Part shown: positions 52,698-60,547 of the stretch, piece by piece
How positions within the stretch are numbered: position 1 is the first letter of the stretch
Layout: each line of letters opens with the position of its first letter
Source of the DNA: G963422705 sp963422705
Lineage (GTDB): Bacteria; Poribacteria; WGA-4E; WGA-3G
Assembly: GCA_963422705.1 (NCBI GenBank)
Contig: OY730443.1
Location: 2,418,001-2,482,000 of the forward strand
DNA length: 64,000 nucleotides
Reading direction: 5' to 3'
The notes under the pieces: model-generated
Databases searched by the model: none
Told to the model about the DNA's origin: nothing
Seen by the model: the letters and a program-made list of their open reading frames with translations, nothing else
Made by a program: the position numbers and the translations under genes

Positions 52698-53273
52698 ATG
52701 AAAACAATCACGAATTTATTTCTAACGTTTCTTCTTTTATTTCAAGTGCAAACCCTCATCGGCTGCGCGCTGCCTTTTAGTGGAAATCAGCCCCCCGAAG
52801 AACAGGTGGCAGTAGTCACAACTGACAAAGGTCAATTCGTAATTGAGTTTTATCCGGACGCTGCCCCCGTGGCAGTTGATAATTTCAAAAAACTCATTAA
52901 GGCGAAATTTTACGATGGACTCACATTTCATCGTAAAGTTGATGAACCCGGGCTGAATATCATTCAGGGCGGGTGTCCGAAAGGTGATGGAACCGGTGGG
53001 CCCGGATGGAATATTATCGATGAATATACCAATCCGAACCAACGTCCACATATGAGAGGTACGGTGGCAATGGCGCGAACAAATGCGCCTAATTCATCTG
53101 GAAGTCAGTTCTACATTTGCCTAAAACCACAACCACATCTCGACGGAGGATACACGACTTTCGGGGGAATCCGCCAAGGAATGGATGTCGTTGATGAGTT
53201 ATCAGTGGGTGATGTCATGACAAAAATCCGATTGGAGGCGAAGTCAAGATATGCTAGCTCGACAAAACAGTAA
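52698..53273 (+). CDS. Peptidyl-prolyl isomerase (cyclophilin) lipoprotein
   Basis: Cyclophilin of 191 residues exported as a lipoprotein: the signal peptide ends in a lipobox (QTLIGC). Domain motifs: VTTDKGQFVIEFYPDAAPVAV, FYDGLTFHRKVD (catalytic Arg), IIQGGCPKGDGTGGPGW, GTVAMARTNAPNSSGSQFYI and GGYTTFGGIRQGMDVVDEL. It should catalyse proline isomerisation in folding exported proteins. AAGGAG precedes the ATG. It overlaps the next, also cyclophilin-like gene by 23 bp. Confidence 0.92.
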   Translation: MKTITNLFLTFLLLFQVQTLIGCALPFSGNQPPEEQVAVVTTDKGQFVIEFYPDAAPVAVDNFKKLIKAKFYDGLTFHRKVDEPGLNIIQGGCPKGDGTGGPGWNIIDEYTNPNQRPHMRGTVAMARTNAPNSSGSQFYICLKPQPHLDGGYTTFGGIRQGMDVVDELSVGDVMTKIRLEAKSRYASSTKQ

Positions 53274-53856
53274 CCGAACCCATAAGCTCATACTGGCCGC
53301 TCTATTCGCTACAGCGGGGGTGTTTACCACGCTTATTATAAGTTGTACGCAACAGGACAAACGGGAAGCACCTGTGCCCCGCCAACGAAGCTCTGGTGCC
53401 GGCAACGTGCAAACCGTAGCGAAACCACAGATTAATCCGGCCGACGTGTTAGCTGTGATTGAAACCGAAAAGGGCAACATTGAAATTGAATTTCTCGCAA
53501 CTGAAGCCCCGGAAACGTCACGCAATTTCATCAAGAATGCGAAAGTTCACTATTATAAACGGGAAAAATTCCATCGCGTTGAACCGCTCCTCATTCAAGC
53601 CGGCTCGCGATTTGTAACAGAAGAGAATATCCCAATTGAGAACGGGGCCCAACAGATGTCGAGAGGGGTAGTCGCAATGGCAAAGGAGGAAGGGGCAACC
53701 GTTGCAGATGCATCCGAATTCTTTATCTGCCGAGATACCATCATTGTTAATAGCGATTACACCGTTTTTGGAAAGGTTACCAGTGGAATGGATGTAGTTG
53801 ACACTATCGTTATCGATGATGCTATTATTAACATCACCATCCGAGACAAGGACTAG
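53251..53856 (+). CDS. Cyclophilin-like lipoprotein, divergent
   Basis: Second cyclophilin-fold protein of 201 residues with a lipobox (TTLIISC). It keeps AVIETEKGNIEIEFLATEAPETS, REKFHRVEP (Arg present), RGVVAMAKEEGA and YTVFGKVTSGMDVVD, but the substrate-pocket segment is DASEFFI instead of GSQF, changing the usual Gln to Glu, and the GGD loop is altered (IQAGSRFV). It may be a weak isomerase or a chaperone. It overlaps the upstream cyclophilin gene, so the pair is co-translated. Confidence 0.8.
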   Translation: MLARQNSNRTHKLILAALFATAGVFTTLIISCTQQDKREAPVPRQRSSGAGNVQTVAKPQINPADVLAVIETEKGNIEIEFLATEAPETSRNFIKNAKVHYYKREKFHRVEPLLIQAGSRFVTEENIPIENGAQQMSRGVVAMAKEEGATVADASEFFICRDTIIVNSDYTVFGKVTSGMDVVDTIVIDDAIINITIRDKD

Positions 53857-53908
53857 AATCTGGTAAGTGCCAGAAATCATCTACTTTACGAAAGTGAAAT
53901 CTAGTACC

Positions 53909-53947
53909 GGGCATGGAAGTGCGCACGATTATGGCACTTCCATGCCC
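53909..53947. terminator. Perfect 13-bp hairpin between cyclophilin and lectin genes
   Basis: GGGCATGGAAGTG (53909-53921) pairs with CACTTCCATGCCC (53935-53947), 13-base loop. No U-run follows; instead TATAAT occurs at 53951-53956, 13 bases before the lectin ATG. It may be a terminator, an operator or a regulatory stem. Confidence 0.5.
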
Positions 53948-53969
53948 ACCTATAATATTGGAGAAAAAT

Positions 53970-54341
53970 ATGGCATTGACAGTTATCCGTACCGCGCGCC
54001 CAAGCCCCGTTTGGCAAGAAAGCTACGTGCGCATCAAAAAAGGACAACGCCTCGTTATTGACGCAGAAGGCGCTTGGTCGCCGGACCTGCAAAACCGGAT
54101 CGGGTGGTGTGGAGGCGATGGCATTGCAAATACCCCCGGCGGTAACGCTTACCTTCTTCCCGGCACAAATATCGGGGCGCTTATCGCTAAAATTGGTTCA
54201 ACGGTGTTTGCAGCCGGCTCCCGTTACGACAATCCTTCACCAGCAGACGGTGTTATTTTTCTCGCAATGAATGAAAACCCTAACAATAACAACCAAGCAG
54301 GTAGCCTGCTCGCACAAATCATTATCTTTGACGAAGAATAG
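53970..54341 (+). CDS. LecA/PA-IL-like lectin domain protein
   Basis: Single-domain protein of 123 residues. The sequence pattern fits the PA-IL-like beta-sandwich: TVIRTARPSPVWQESYVRIKKG, VIDAEGAWSPD, GWCGGDGI, YLLPGTNIGALIAKIGS and DGVIFLAMNENPNNNNQAGS, where the last Asn/Asp loop is the calcium and galactose site in LecA. It has no signal peptide, as in LecA. The ATG at 53970 has GGAG eight bases upstream; the frame open back to 53913 covers the hairpin and is not coding. It probably binds a glycan. Confidence 0.7.
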   Translation: MALTVIRTARPSPVWQESYVRIKKGQRLVIDAEGAWSPDLQNRIGWCGGDGIANTPGGNAYLLPGTNIGALIAKIGSTVFAAGSRYDNPSPADGVIFLAMNENPNNNNQAGSLLAQIIIFDEE

Positions 54342-54355
54342 GAAAGGAAATCAAC

Positions 54356-54745
54356 ATGGATGAAACAATTGAACAAGATGAACAAGATGAACAAGATGAA
54401 CAAGATGAACAAGAACTCCCGCCTATGAACTTCATCACTTTTGTGGCAGATCAAGTGACTATGGCGCAGCTTTACTTAGGAGGGGTACACAACCCTGAAA
54501 CAGAACAAGTCGTTGTTAATCTCCCACTAGTGAAACGAATTATTGACGGTTTAGAGGTTCTTCAAGAAAAAACGATGGGGAACCTTATCGCACCAGAGAC
54601 AAATTTTTTGGCAAATTCACTCTACGAACTCAGAATGGGCTACGTCCGGGCTGCTAATCGAGCCAATAACCCACAAGAAGACAAATCTCAAACGGAGCAA
54701 GAGGACACACCGCAAACGGATACCTCGCAAGACGAAATACCTTGA
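54356..54745 (+). CDS. DUF1844 protein
   Basis: Protein of 129 residues. Residues about 23-95 are DUF1844 (MNFITFVADQVTMAQLYLGG, VVNLPLVKRIIDGLEVLQEKT, LANSLYELRMGYV). The function of the family is unknown. The N-terminus holds an EQD tandem repeat coded by a 9-bp unit (GAACAAGAT, about four and a half copies), and the C-terminus is Gln/Thr/Asp-rich. It is 14 bp after the lectin gene, AGGAAA before the ATG, so likely co-transcribed. Confidence 0.85.
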   Translation: MDETIEQDEQDEQDEQDEQELPPMNFITFVADQVTMAQLYLGGVHNPETEQVVVNLPLVKRIIDGLEVLQEKTMGNLIAPETNFLANSLYELRMGYVRAANRANNPQEDKSQTEQEDTPQTDTSQDEIP

Positions 54746-54822
54746 AAAACGCGTCAGAAATTAGATTAAGTACCTTGAGTGTTCATGAAAAACCGAGGAT
54801 TCCCAAATTATAGAGATGCTCG

Positions 54823-55260
54823 ATGCTCAAAATCCCAAACGTAGAATTCGAGGAACTAGACTTTTGGAAAAGTCAAACCGAAGAATTGTTTGAATGGTAC
54901 ACTTTGTATCTCAATGACGCATCTACTGATGTTGTATACAACGCGCCGCGAATCATGAGCCGGCACGATGATGGTTACATCATGCCTATTTTGACGTACG
55001 CAGCTCATGAAAATAAACGGATTCGCGCCGTAGCACTTACAGCACTTGCCAAACACGACTTAAGAAACCCGGAGTACTGGTTTGAACGCGGACTCAAGGA
55101 CGCTGCTGCTTGGGTTCGCATAGAAGTCGCACGCCTGTTACCGACGCTGGATAGAATGGTACATCAGACTCTCTTCGATATTGCACGACATGAACCACAT
55201 CCACTCGTCAAACGTATTGCGAAAAAGAAGGATAAACGTTCAAACCATTGGGCCTTATAG
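54823..55260 (+). CDS. HEAT-like repeat protein
   Basis: Hypothetical protein of 145 residues with helical repeat character: DGYIMPILTYAAHENKRIRAVALTALAKHD, EYWFERGLKDAAAWVRIEVARLLPTLD and HEPHPLVKRIAKK have the spacing of HEAT/armadillo-type repeats. No signal peptide and no enzymatic motif. These short helical repeats usually mediate protein contacts; the partner is unknown. The ATG has only a weak ribosome site. Confidence 0.6.
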   Translation: MLKIPNVEFEELDFWKSQTEELFEWYTLYLNDASTDVVYNAPRIMSRHDDGYIMPILTYAAHENKRIRAVALTALAKHDLRNPEYWFERGLKDAAAWVRIEVARLLPTLDRMVHQTLFDIARHEPHPLVKRIAKKKDKRSNHWAL

Positions 55261-55375
55261 ACGTAATTGCTGCCGAAATTCCCGGCGTATCACATAGAAG
55301 TTCATTCTATAGCTTGGCAGTTCCTCGCGCTTTCACATCCTGAAGCGAAGGCCCAAACAGAAATTTCTGCCGAAT

Positions 55376-56407
55376 ATGAACTATCAGCGCAACTTTATCA
55401 TTGCAGTCACGCTGTTAACTGGAATTCTTCTCTCCGGAACTATCGGTTATATTCTGCTCGAAAGAAACAACGTCGAAGGACCATGGACACTCCTTGATGC
55501 AGTTTATATGACGGTTATCACCTTAACAACTGTTGGGTATACTGACATGGAGATGAGTAACGCAGGACGTACTTTCACACTGTTCCTTATCCTTGGTGGA
55601 TTCGGGGTATTTACTTATAGTGTGAGTATCGCAACTGCCTTTCTAATTGAAGGCCAGCTTCAAAGCTTTTTCCGACGGAGAAAAATGATCCGAACTGTCG
55701 AAAATCTATCCGAACATTATATCATTTGTGGATTGGGTGATACCGGCGTGCATGTTCTTGAAGAGATGATTAACGCTGAAGTGCCGTTCGTCGGTATTGA
55801 AGAAGAAGAAGAACGGCTGCTCTATCTTGCAAATATACACGATTTTCCGTACATTCAGGGGGATGCCACCGATGACGAAGTCCTGATGAACGCAGGTATT
55901 GAAAGCGCTCGCGGGCTAGTCACATGCCTCAGCCGTGACCAGGACAACCTATTTGTCGTCATCTCCGCGAAAACCCTAAATCCCCGTTTAAGAATTGCCT
56001 CCAAAGCGGTTGAGAATAATTCACCCATAAAACTCATTAGAGCAGGTGCTGATGAAGTCGTCTTGCCAGATCAAATCGGTGGTACACGGCTAGCAACTGT
56101 AATCCTTGAACCACATTTTACGGATTTTCTGTCAAATATCATGCAAAACCAAGAGAAAAATCGTTTTCATGAGTCTATCATCCAGGAAGATTCCGCACTT
56201 GTCGGGAAGCGGTTTGCTGCCGCCCAAATTCACAATCAGACCGGCTTAGTTGTTATTGCCATTCGCAATAAAGTAGGAACATTCATCTATAATCTATCCG
56301 GTAATAGGCAACTGGAAGTAGGGGATGCGCTGCTGGTTATAGCCAACAGACAACAACTCCAAACATTGCATGAACTGACCGGAGACCCGAATTTTTTGCA
56401 GTTATAA
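55376..56407 (+). CDS. Potassium channel with TrkA-N/RCK domains
   Basis: Protein of 343 residues. Two transmembrane helices (FIIAVTLLTGILLSGTIGYILL; TFTLFLILGGFGVFTYSVSIA) flank a pore loop with TVGYTD, then a TrkA-N/RCK domain (HYIICGLGDTGVHVLEEM, FVGIEEEEERL, GDATDDEVLMNAGIESARGLV) and a TrkA-C domain (LVGKRFAAAQIHNQTGLVVIAI). It resembles the MthK/Kch group, gated by ligand on the RCK ring. The filter has Thr where canonical channels have Gly-Asp (TVGYGD). Its selectivity is therefore uncertain. ATG start with weak ribosome site; the upstream 115 bp show nothing else. Confidence 0.85.
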   Translation: MNYQRNFIIAVTLLTGILLSGTIGYILLERNNVEGPWTLLDAVYMTVITLTTVGYTDMEMSNAGRTFTLFLILGGFGVFTYSVSIATAFLIEGQLQSFFRRRKMIRTVENLSEHYIICGLGDTGVHVLEEMINAEVPFVGIEEEEERLLYLANIHDFPYIQGDATDDEVLMNAGIESARGLVTCLSRDQDNLFVVISAKTLNPRLRIASKAVENNSPIKLIRAGADEVVLPDQIGGTRLATVILEPHFTDFLSNIMQNQEKNRFHESIIQEDSALVGKRFAAAQIHNQTGLVVIAIRNKVGTFIYNLSGNRQLEVGDALLVIANRQQLQTLHELTGDPNFLQL

Positions 56408-56421
56408 ACAACACTTAGGTA

Positions 56422-56451
56422 TTGTATGTTCCTTTAAAATTGTGCTATAAT
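56422..56451 (+). promoter_or_regulatory. Promoter for yifB
   Basis: TTGTAT (56422-56427), 18-base spacer, TATAAT (56446-56451) preceded by TGC. yifB starts 176 bases downstream; the leader has no recognised element. Confidence 0.5.
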
Positions 56452-56627
56452 AAAAAATGGTTTCTCTACCCGATTCGTTCAGAGGCGCTTTACCAGAACA
56501 AGTCTAGACAAATCACCTTAACCTTCAGGTAAAAAATAAGAAATTAATCAACACCAAAAGTAGTCAATCGCTATCCGTTCAACAGCACAAACGAAACGGC
56601 GGTTTCGCCCTAGGTTAGGAAAACTGT

Positions 56628-58166
56628 ATGTTAGCAAGAGTCTTCAGCAGTGCGATGCTGGGAATTGATGCTTATATCGTTAAAGTTGAAGTAGATGTCG
56701 CCGACGGGCTCCCGGCATTCAGCACCGTCGGATTACCTGACAGTGCTATCCGAGAGAGCAAAGAACGTGTGATGGCGGCAATTAAGAACGCCGGATACTA
56801 TTTTCCACCCGGACGCATCACAGCGAATCTCGCCCCGGCAGACATCCGAAAAGCCGGTTCCGCTTTCGATCTCCCGATTGCCATCGGTGTCCTGGCTGCC
56901 ACCAATCAGGTTAAAGTCGAACGGCTTGAAGACGCTATGCTCTTAGGAGAATTAGCCCTTGACGGTAGCATTCGGAGTCTACACGGCGTTCTTCCGATGG
57001 CAATCGCCGCAAAAGAGAACAAGCTGTTGGACATCATCCTACCTGCTGAAAATGCGAAAGAAGCGGCGATTGTTGAGGAATTGAACGTGTACCCCGTCGC
57101 GCATTTAACGGATGCAGTCTCCTTTCTAAATGGCACAAAAGAGATATCACCGGAAACTCACACGCTTAATTCCGCTGAAGAAGACTCGTTATCACATCCG
57201 CTTCTCGATTTATCCGATGTTAAAGGGCAAGAACACGTCAAACGCGCGATTGAGGTAGGGGCAGCGGGTGGACATAATCTGATTATGATTGGGCCCCCTG
57301 GTTCCGGTAAAACGATGATTGCCAAGCGTATTTCCTCCATTCTGCCTCAGCTCTCTATGGATGAATCCCTGGAAACAACAAAGATTCAGAGTATCGTTGG
57401 AATTCTGCCGGGTGACATGCCGTTGGTTGTGACACGTCCCTACCGCTCCCCTCACCACACCATTTCAGACGCCGGGTTAATCGGCGGCGGCCAGGTGCCT
57501 CGTCCTGGTGAAGTTAGCCTCGCACACAACGGTGTCCTCTTTCTAGACGAACTTCCCGAATTTCGAAGAAATGTGCTTGAAGTCATGCGGCAGCCGTTAG
57601 AAGACGGTGCTGTGACGATATCACGCGCCACCGCGTCGCTCACTTACCCCGCAAATTTCATGCTTGTCGCTGCAATGAATCCATGCCCATGTGGATTTTT
57701 CAGTGACACGACTCGAAATTGCAACTGCACACCGAACCAAATTCAGAGCTATGTCTCCCGTATCTCCGGCCCCCTATTAGATAGAATTGATATTCAGGTT
57801 GAAGTGCCTGCAGTCAAGTACGCGGAACTCTCAGCAGAGACGACGGGCGAGTCCTCTGTAACCGTACGGGAACGTGTTGAAGCGGCCCGACAAAAGCAAC
57901 ACCAACGGTTTCACGGAACAAAAATTCACGCCAATGCAGATATGGAATCTAAGCAGATTCGAGAATACTGTAAGGTGGACGCGCAAACGCAAGATTTGCT
58001 ACGAGTGGCTATTAACCAATTAGGACTCAGTGCGCGCGCCTATGACAGAATTTTGAAAGTCTCGCGTACCATCGCAGATTTGGAACAGTCCAGCGCGATT
58101 CAACCCCTGCATGTTTCTGAAGCGATACAGTACCGGAGCCTAGACAGGAGTTTTTGGAACAAGTAG
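56628..58166 (+). CDS. YifB family Mg chelatase-like AAA+ ATPase (ComM-like)
   Basis: Protein of 512 residues, full length for the YifB/ComM family. N-terminal ChlI-like domain (MLARVFSSAMLGIDAYIVKVEVDV, FSTVGLPDSAIRESKERV, ITANLAPADIRKAGSAFDLP), Walker A GPPGSGKT near residue 225, Walker B LFLDELPEF, AAMNPCPCGF with the Cys pair, and the lid-like C-terminus (RAYDRILKVSRTIADLEQSS). In naturally transformable bacteria ComM helps branch migration during recombination of incoming DNA. The last 128 codons lie in a perfect 916-bp tandem duplication. AGGAAA upstream of the ATG. Confidence 0.93.
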   Translation: MLARVFSSAMLGIDAYIVKVEVDVADGLPAFSTVGLPDSAIRESKERVMAAIKNAGYYFPPGRITANLAPADIRKAGSAFDLPIAIGVLAATNQVKVERLEDAMLLGELALDGSIRSLHGVLPMAIAAKENKLLDIILPAENAKEAAIVEELNVYPVAHLTDAVSFLNGTKEISPETHTLNSAEEDSLSHPLLDLSDVKGQEHVKRAIEVGAAGGHNLIMIGPPGSGKTMIAKRISSILPQLSMDESLETTKIQSIVGILPGDMPLVVTRPYRSPHHTISDAGLIGGGQVPRPGEVSLAHNGVLFLDELPEFRRNVLEVMRQPLEDGAVTISRATASLTYPANFMLVAAMNPCPCGFFSDTTRNCNCTPNQIQSYVSRISGPLLDRIDIQVEVPAVKYAELSAETTGESSVTVRERVEAARQKQHQRFHGTKIHANADMESKQIREYCKVDAQTQDLLRVAINQLGLSARAYDRILKVSRTIADLEQSSAIQPLHVSEAIQYRSLDRSFWNK

Positions 58167-58180
58167 GGTACACCTTCTAA

Positions 58181-58500
58181 ACTCGAGCAGAAAACACCTT
58201 CTCCTATTTTCAGAGTGATAACGGGCCCTGGCGTGAAACACGAAACTGGTTGGATGGAACACAAGAACCGTACTACGGTGGCACCGCAGGAAAACTGAAA
58301 GGACATAAATTCAGCCTGTATGAAGGCGGCATCCGCTCGCCCGGCATGAGGCACTGGACAGAACGCATTTCCGCGGGACAAGTCATTCAGGAATTCCGCG
58401 CAGCAATGGATGTATTTCCAACGTTACTCAACGCCGTAGGAGGAGATGCATCAAAATATGAACTTGATGGACTCGATTCCGGTTCCGTCACAAAAAATAT
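58181..58500 (+). pseudogene. Sulfatase C-terminal remnant (copy 1)
   Basis: Fragment without start, open from just after yifB: ENTFSYFQSDNGPWRETRNW, YYGGTAGKLKGHKFSLYEGG and IRSPGMRHWTERI are the C-terminal half motifs of arylsulfatases. The formylglycine site region is absent. It then runs into an unrelated fragment. Confidence 0.7.
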
Positions 58501-58644
58501 GCTACACCTTGGTTTGATTACTTATTCGTCTCAAAATCAGAAATGGAAGAAATAGTTCAAGGCGCCGGATGGACAGTGGAACGTTATATTGACGCAGATA
58601 CCCGTGCTTACATCGCAATTCTACAAAAATTATCGCTCACGTAA
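58501..58644 (+). pseudogene. Methyltransferase C-terminal remnant (copy 1)
   Basis: Frame WFDYLFVSKSEMEEIVQG, GWTVERYIDADTRAYIAIL to TAA 58644 resembles the end of class I SAM-dependent methyltransferases. It lacks the cofactor-binding part. The sulfatase remnant is fused upstream in a different frame. Confidence 0.5.
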
Positions 58645-58653
58645 GGACATACC

Positions 58654-59082
58654 ATGACAGCCTTTAAATTCGCATTTATTACAGATACACATCTTTATCC
58701 CATTGATATTCAGGTTGAAGTGCCTGCAGTCAAGTACGCGGAACTCTCAGCAGAGACGACGGGCGAGTCCTCTGTAACCGTACGGGAACGTGTTGAAGCG
58801 GCCCGACAAAAGCAACACCAACGGTTTCACGGAACAAAAATTCACGCCAATGCAGATATGGAATCTAAGCAGATTCGAGAATACTGTAAGGTGGACGCGC
58901 AAACGCAAGATTTGCTACGAGTGGCTATTAACCAATTAGGACTCAGTGCGCGCGCCTATGACAGAATTTTGAAAGTCTCGCGTACCATCGCAGATTTGGA
59001 ACAGTCCAGCGCGATTCAACCCCTGCATGTTTCTGAAGCGATACAGTACCGGAGCCTAGACAGGAGTTTTTGGAACAAGTAG
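58654..59082 (+). CDS. Chimeric ORF: phosphoesterase start fused to YifB C-terminus
   Basis: A 142-codon ORF created by the tandem duplication. The first 15 codons (MTAFKFAFITDTHLY) are those of the metallophosphoesterase at 59570; they join in frame to the last 128 codons of YifB from IDIQVEVPAVKYAEL to the stop. It has the ribosome site of the phosphoesterase gene, so it may be translated, but a function is doubtful: no Walker motifs and only one phosphoesterase strand. Confidence 0.5.
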   Translation: MTAFKFAFITDTHLYPIDIQVEVPAVKYAELSAETTGESSVTVRERVEAARQKQHQRFHGTKIHANADMESKQIREYCKVDAQTQDLLRVAINQLGLSARAYDRILKVSRTIADLEQSSAIQPLHVSEAIQYRSLDRSFWNK

Positions 59083-59096
59083 GGTACACCTTCTAA

Positions 59097-59416
59097 ACTC
59101 GAGCAGAAAACACCTTCTCCTATTTTCAGAGTGATAACGGGCCCTGGCGTGAAACACGAAACTGGTTGGATGGAACACAAGAACCGTACTACGGTGGCAC
59201 CGCAGGAAAACTGAAAGGACATAAATTCAGCCTGTATGAAGGCGGCATCCGCTCGCCCGGCATGAGGCACTGGACAGAACGCATTTCCGCGGGACAAGTC
59301 ATTCAGGAATTCCGCGCAGCAATGGATGTATTTCCAACGTTACTCAACGCCGTAGGAGGAGATGCATCAAAATATGAACTTGATGGACTCGATTCCGGTT
59401 CCGTCACAAAAAATAT
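59097..59416 (+). pseudogene. Sulfatase C-terminal remnant (copy 2)
   Basis: Second, identical copy of the fragment at 58181-58500, produced by the 916-bp tandem duplication. Confidence 0.7.
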
Positions 59417-59560
59417 GCTACACCTTGGTTTGATTACTTATTCGTCTCAAAATCAGAAATGGAAGAAATAGTTCAAGGCGCCGGATGGACAGTGGAACGT
59501 TATATTGACGCAGATACCCGTGCTTACATCGCAATTCTACAAAAATTATCGCTCACGTAA
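59417..59560 (+). pseudogene. Methyltransferase C-terminal remnant (copy 2)
   Basis: Second, identical copy of the fragment at 58501-58644, directly before the intact phosphoesterase gene. Confidence 0.5.
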
Positions 59561-59569
59561 GGACATACC

Positions 59570-60493
59570 ATGACAGCCTTTAAATTCGCATTTATTACAG
59601 ATACACATCTTTATCCCAATGCCCCTGAAAACTTTGCTAGTGGGTTGCAGCAACAAAAAAATAGCGTTCAACTCTACGAAAAATTGGTAGAACAACTGAA
59701 CAGTTTCGCGCCGACGTTTGTAATTCATGGCGGCGACATTGTTTGCGGCGGGAAAAGTTTTAACATGTCCGGTGAAGAATATGAATCTGCCCTACACCAT
59801 GCAAAACGCCTTGGAGAAGGGTTAAATTCCCCGTGCTATTACATCCCTGGCAACCACGATTTGCATCCTGAAACAGGTTCAAAAACCACCTATCTATCAC
59901 TTTTTGGGGCAAATGGTAGGGCATATCACAGTTTCGAACATAAAAATATCCGTTTTATTCTCTTAGATACACAAGAAGTCCCTGAAGATCTTACACACGG
60001 TTACATTAGCACAACACAACTCGTCTGGCTAGAACAGGAATTAAAAGCGGCAGCGGATAATGACGAAGAGGTATTTATTTTCTCACATCAACTCCTTTTG
60101 CCAAATGTCGAGTTTCAGGGCATTAGCTCAAGAATCGGCAATTCTGCAGAAACGCTTGAAATCATGGCACCGTTTGAGAAAAACGTCTTGGGATGCTTTT
60201 GTGGGCATCTGCATCTCAACCGCGTTTTCCGAGAACAAGGCATCCGGTGCATCATCAGCGCCGGTATTATATGTTATCCGATGACTTACCGGAAAGTTTA
60301 CGTTACTGAAGATAAGATTAAAATTCGCTCGGAGCGAGTGCTCCTGCCAGAGGTATTCGCCCGTTCAGAGGCAGTAAATGCCGATAACAATCTATATCTG
60401 TCAGGGGTTCTATCGCATCAGGATTTTGACATCCCGCGAAAATGCAGCCCACAATCCGTTGATAACAACTCCTACGACAGTGCCCTCAGTTAA
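59570..60493 (+). CDS. Metallophosphoesterase
   Basis: Calcineurin-like phosphoesterase of 307 residues. Metal-site motifs are in order: FAFITDTHLYP (DxH), FVIHGGDIVCGG (GD), CYYIPGNHDLHP (GNHD), FIFSHQLLLP (H) and CFCGHLHLNRVF (GHxH). It hydrolyses a phosphomonoester or phosphodiester; the subgroup resembles 3',5'-cAMP phosphodiesterase-like CpdA proteins and Icc, but the substrate is not certain. No signal peptide is seen. The ATG follows AAGGACATACC. Its first 15 codons are duplicated upstream at 58654. Confidence 0.88.
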   Translation: MTAFKFAFITDTHLYPNAPENFASGLQQQKNSVQLYEKLVEQLNSFAPTFVIHGGDIVCGGKSFNMSGEEYESALHHAKRLGEGLNSPCYYIPGNHDLHPETGSKTTYLSLFGANGRAYHSFEHKNIRFILLDTQEVPEDLTHGYISTTQLVWLEQELKAAADNDEEVFIFSHQLLLPNVEFQGISSRIGNSAETLEIMAPFEKNVLGCFCGHLHLNRVFREQGIRCIISAGIICYPMTYRKVYVTEDKIKIRSERVLLPEVFARSEAVNADNNLYLSGVLSHQDFDIPRKCSPQSVDNNSYDSALS

Positions 60494-60547
60494 AGAGATA
60501 GGCAGACACACATATCAGAAGCGTCATATTTGTGAAGTAAACAAAAA

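Larger units (their letters stand above)
57786..59617 (+). repeat. Perfect 916-bp tandem duplication
   Basis: Bases 57786-58701 are followed directly by 58702-59617, which I find identical throughout. Each copy contains the end of yifB, a sulfatase remnant, a methyltransferase remnant, and the first 15 codons of the phosphoesterase. The junction joins CTTTATCCC to ATTGATATTCAGG with only one base of homology. Confidence 0.9.
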
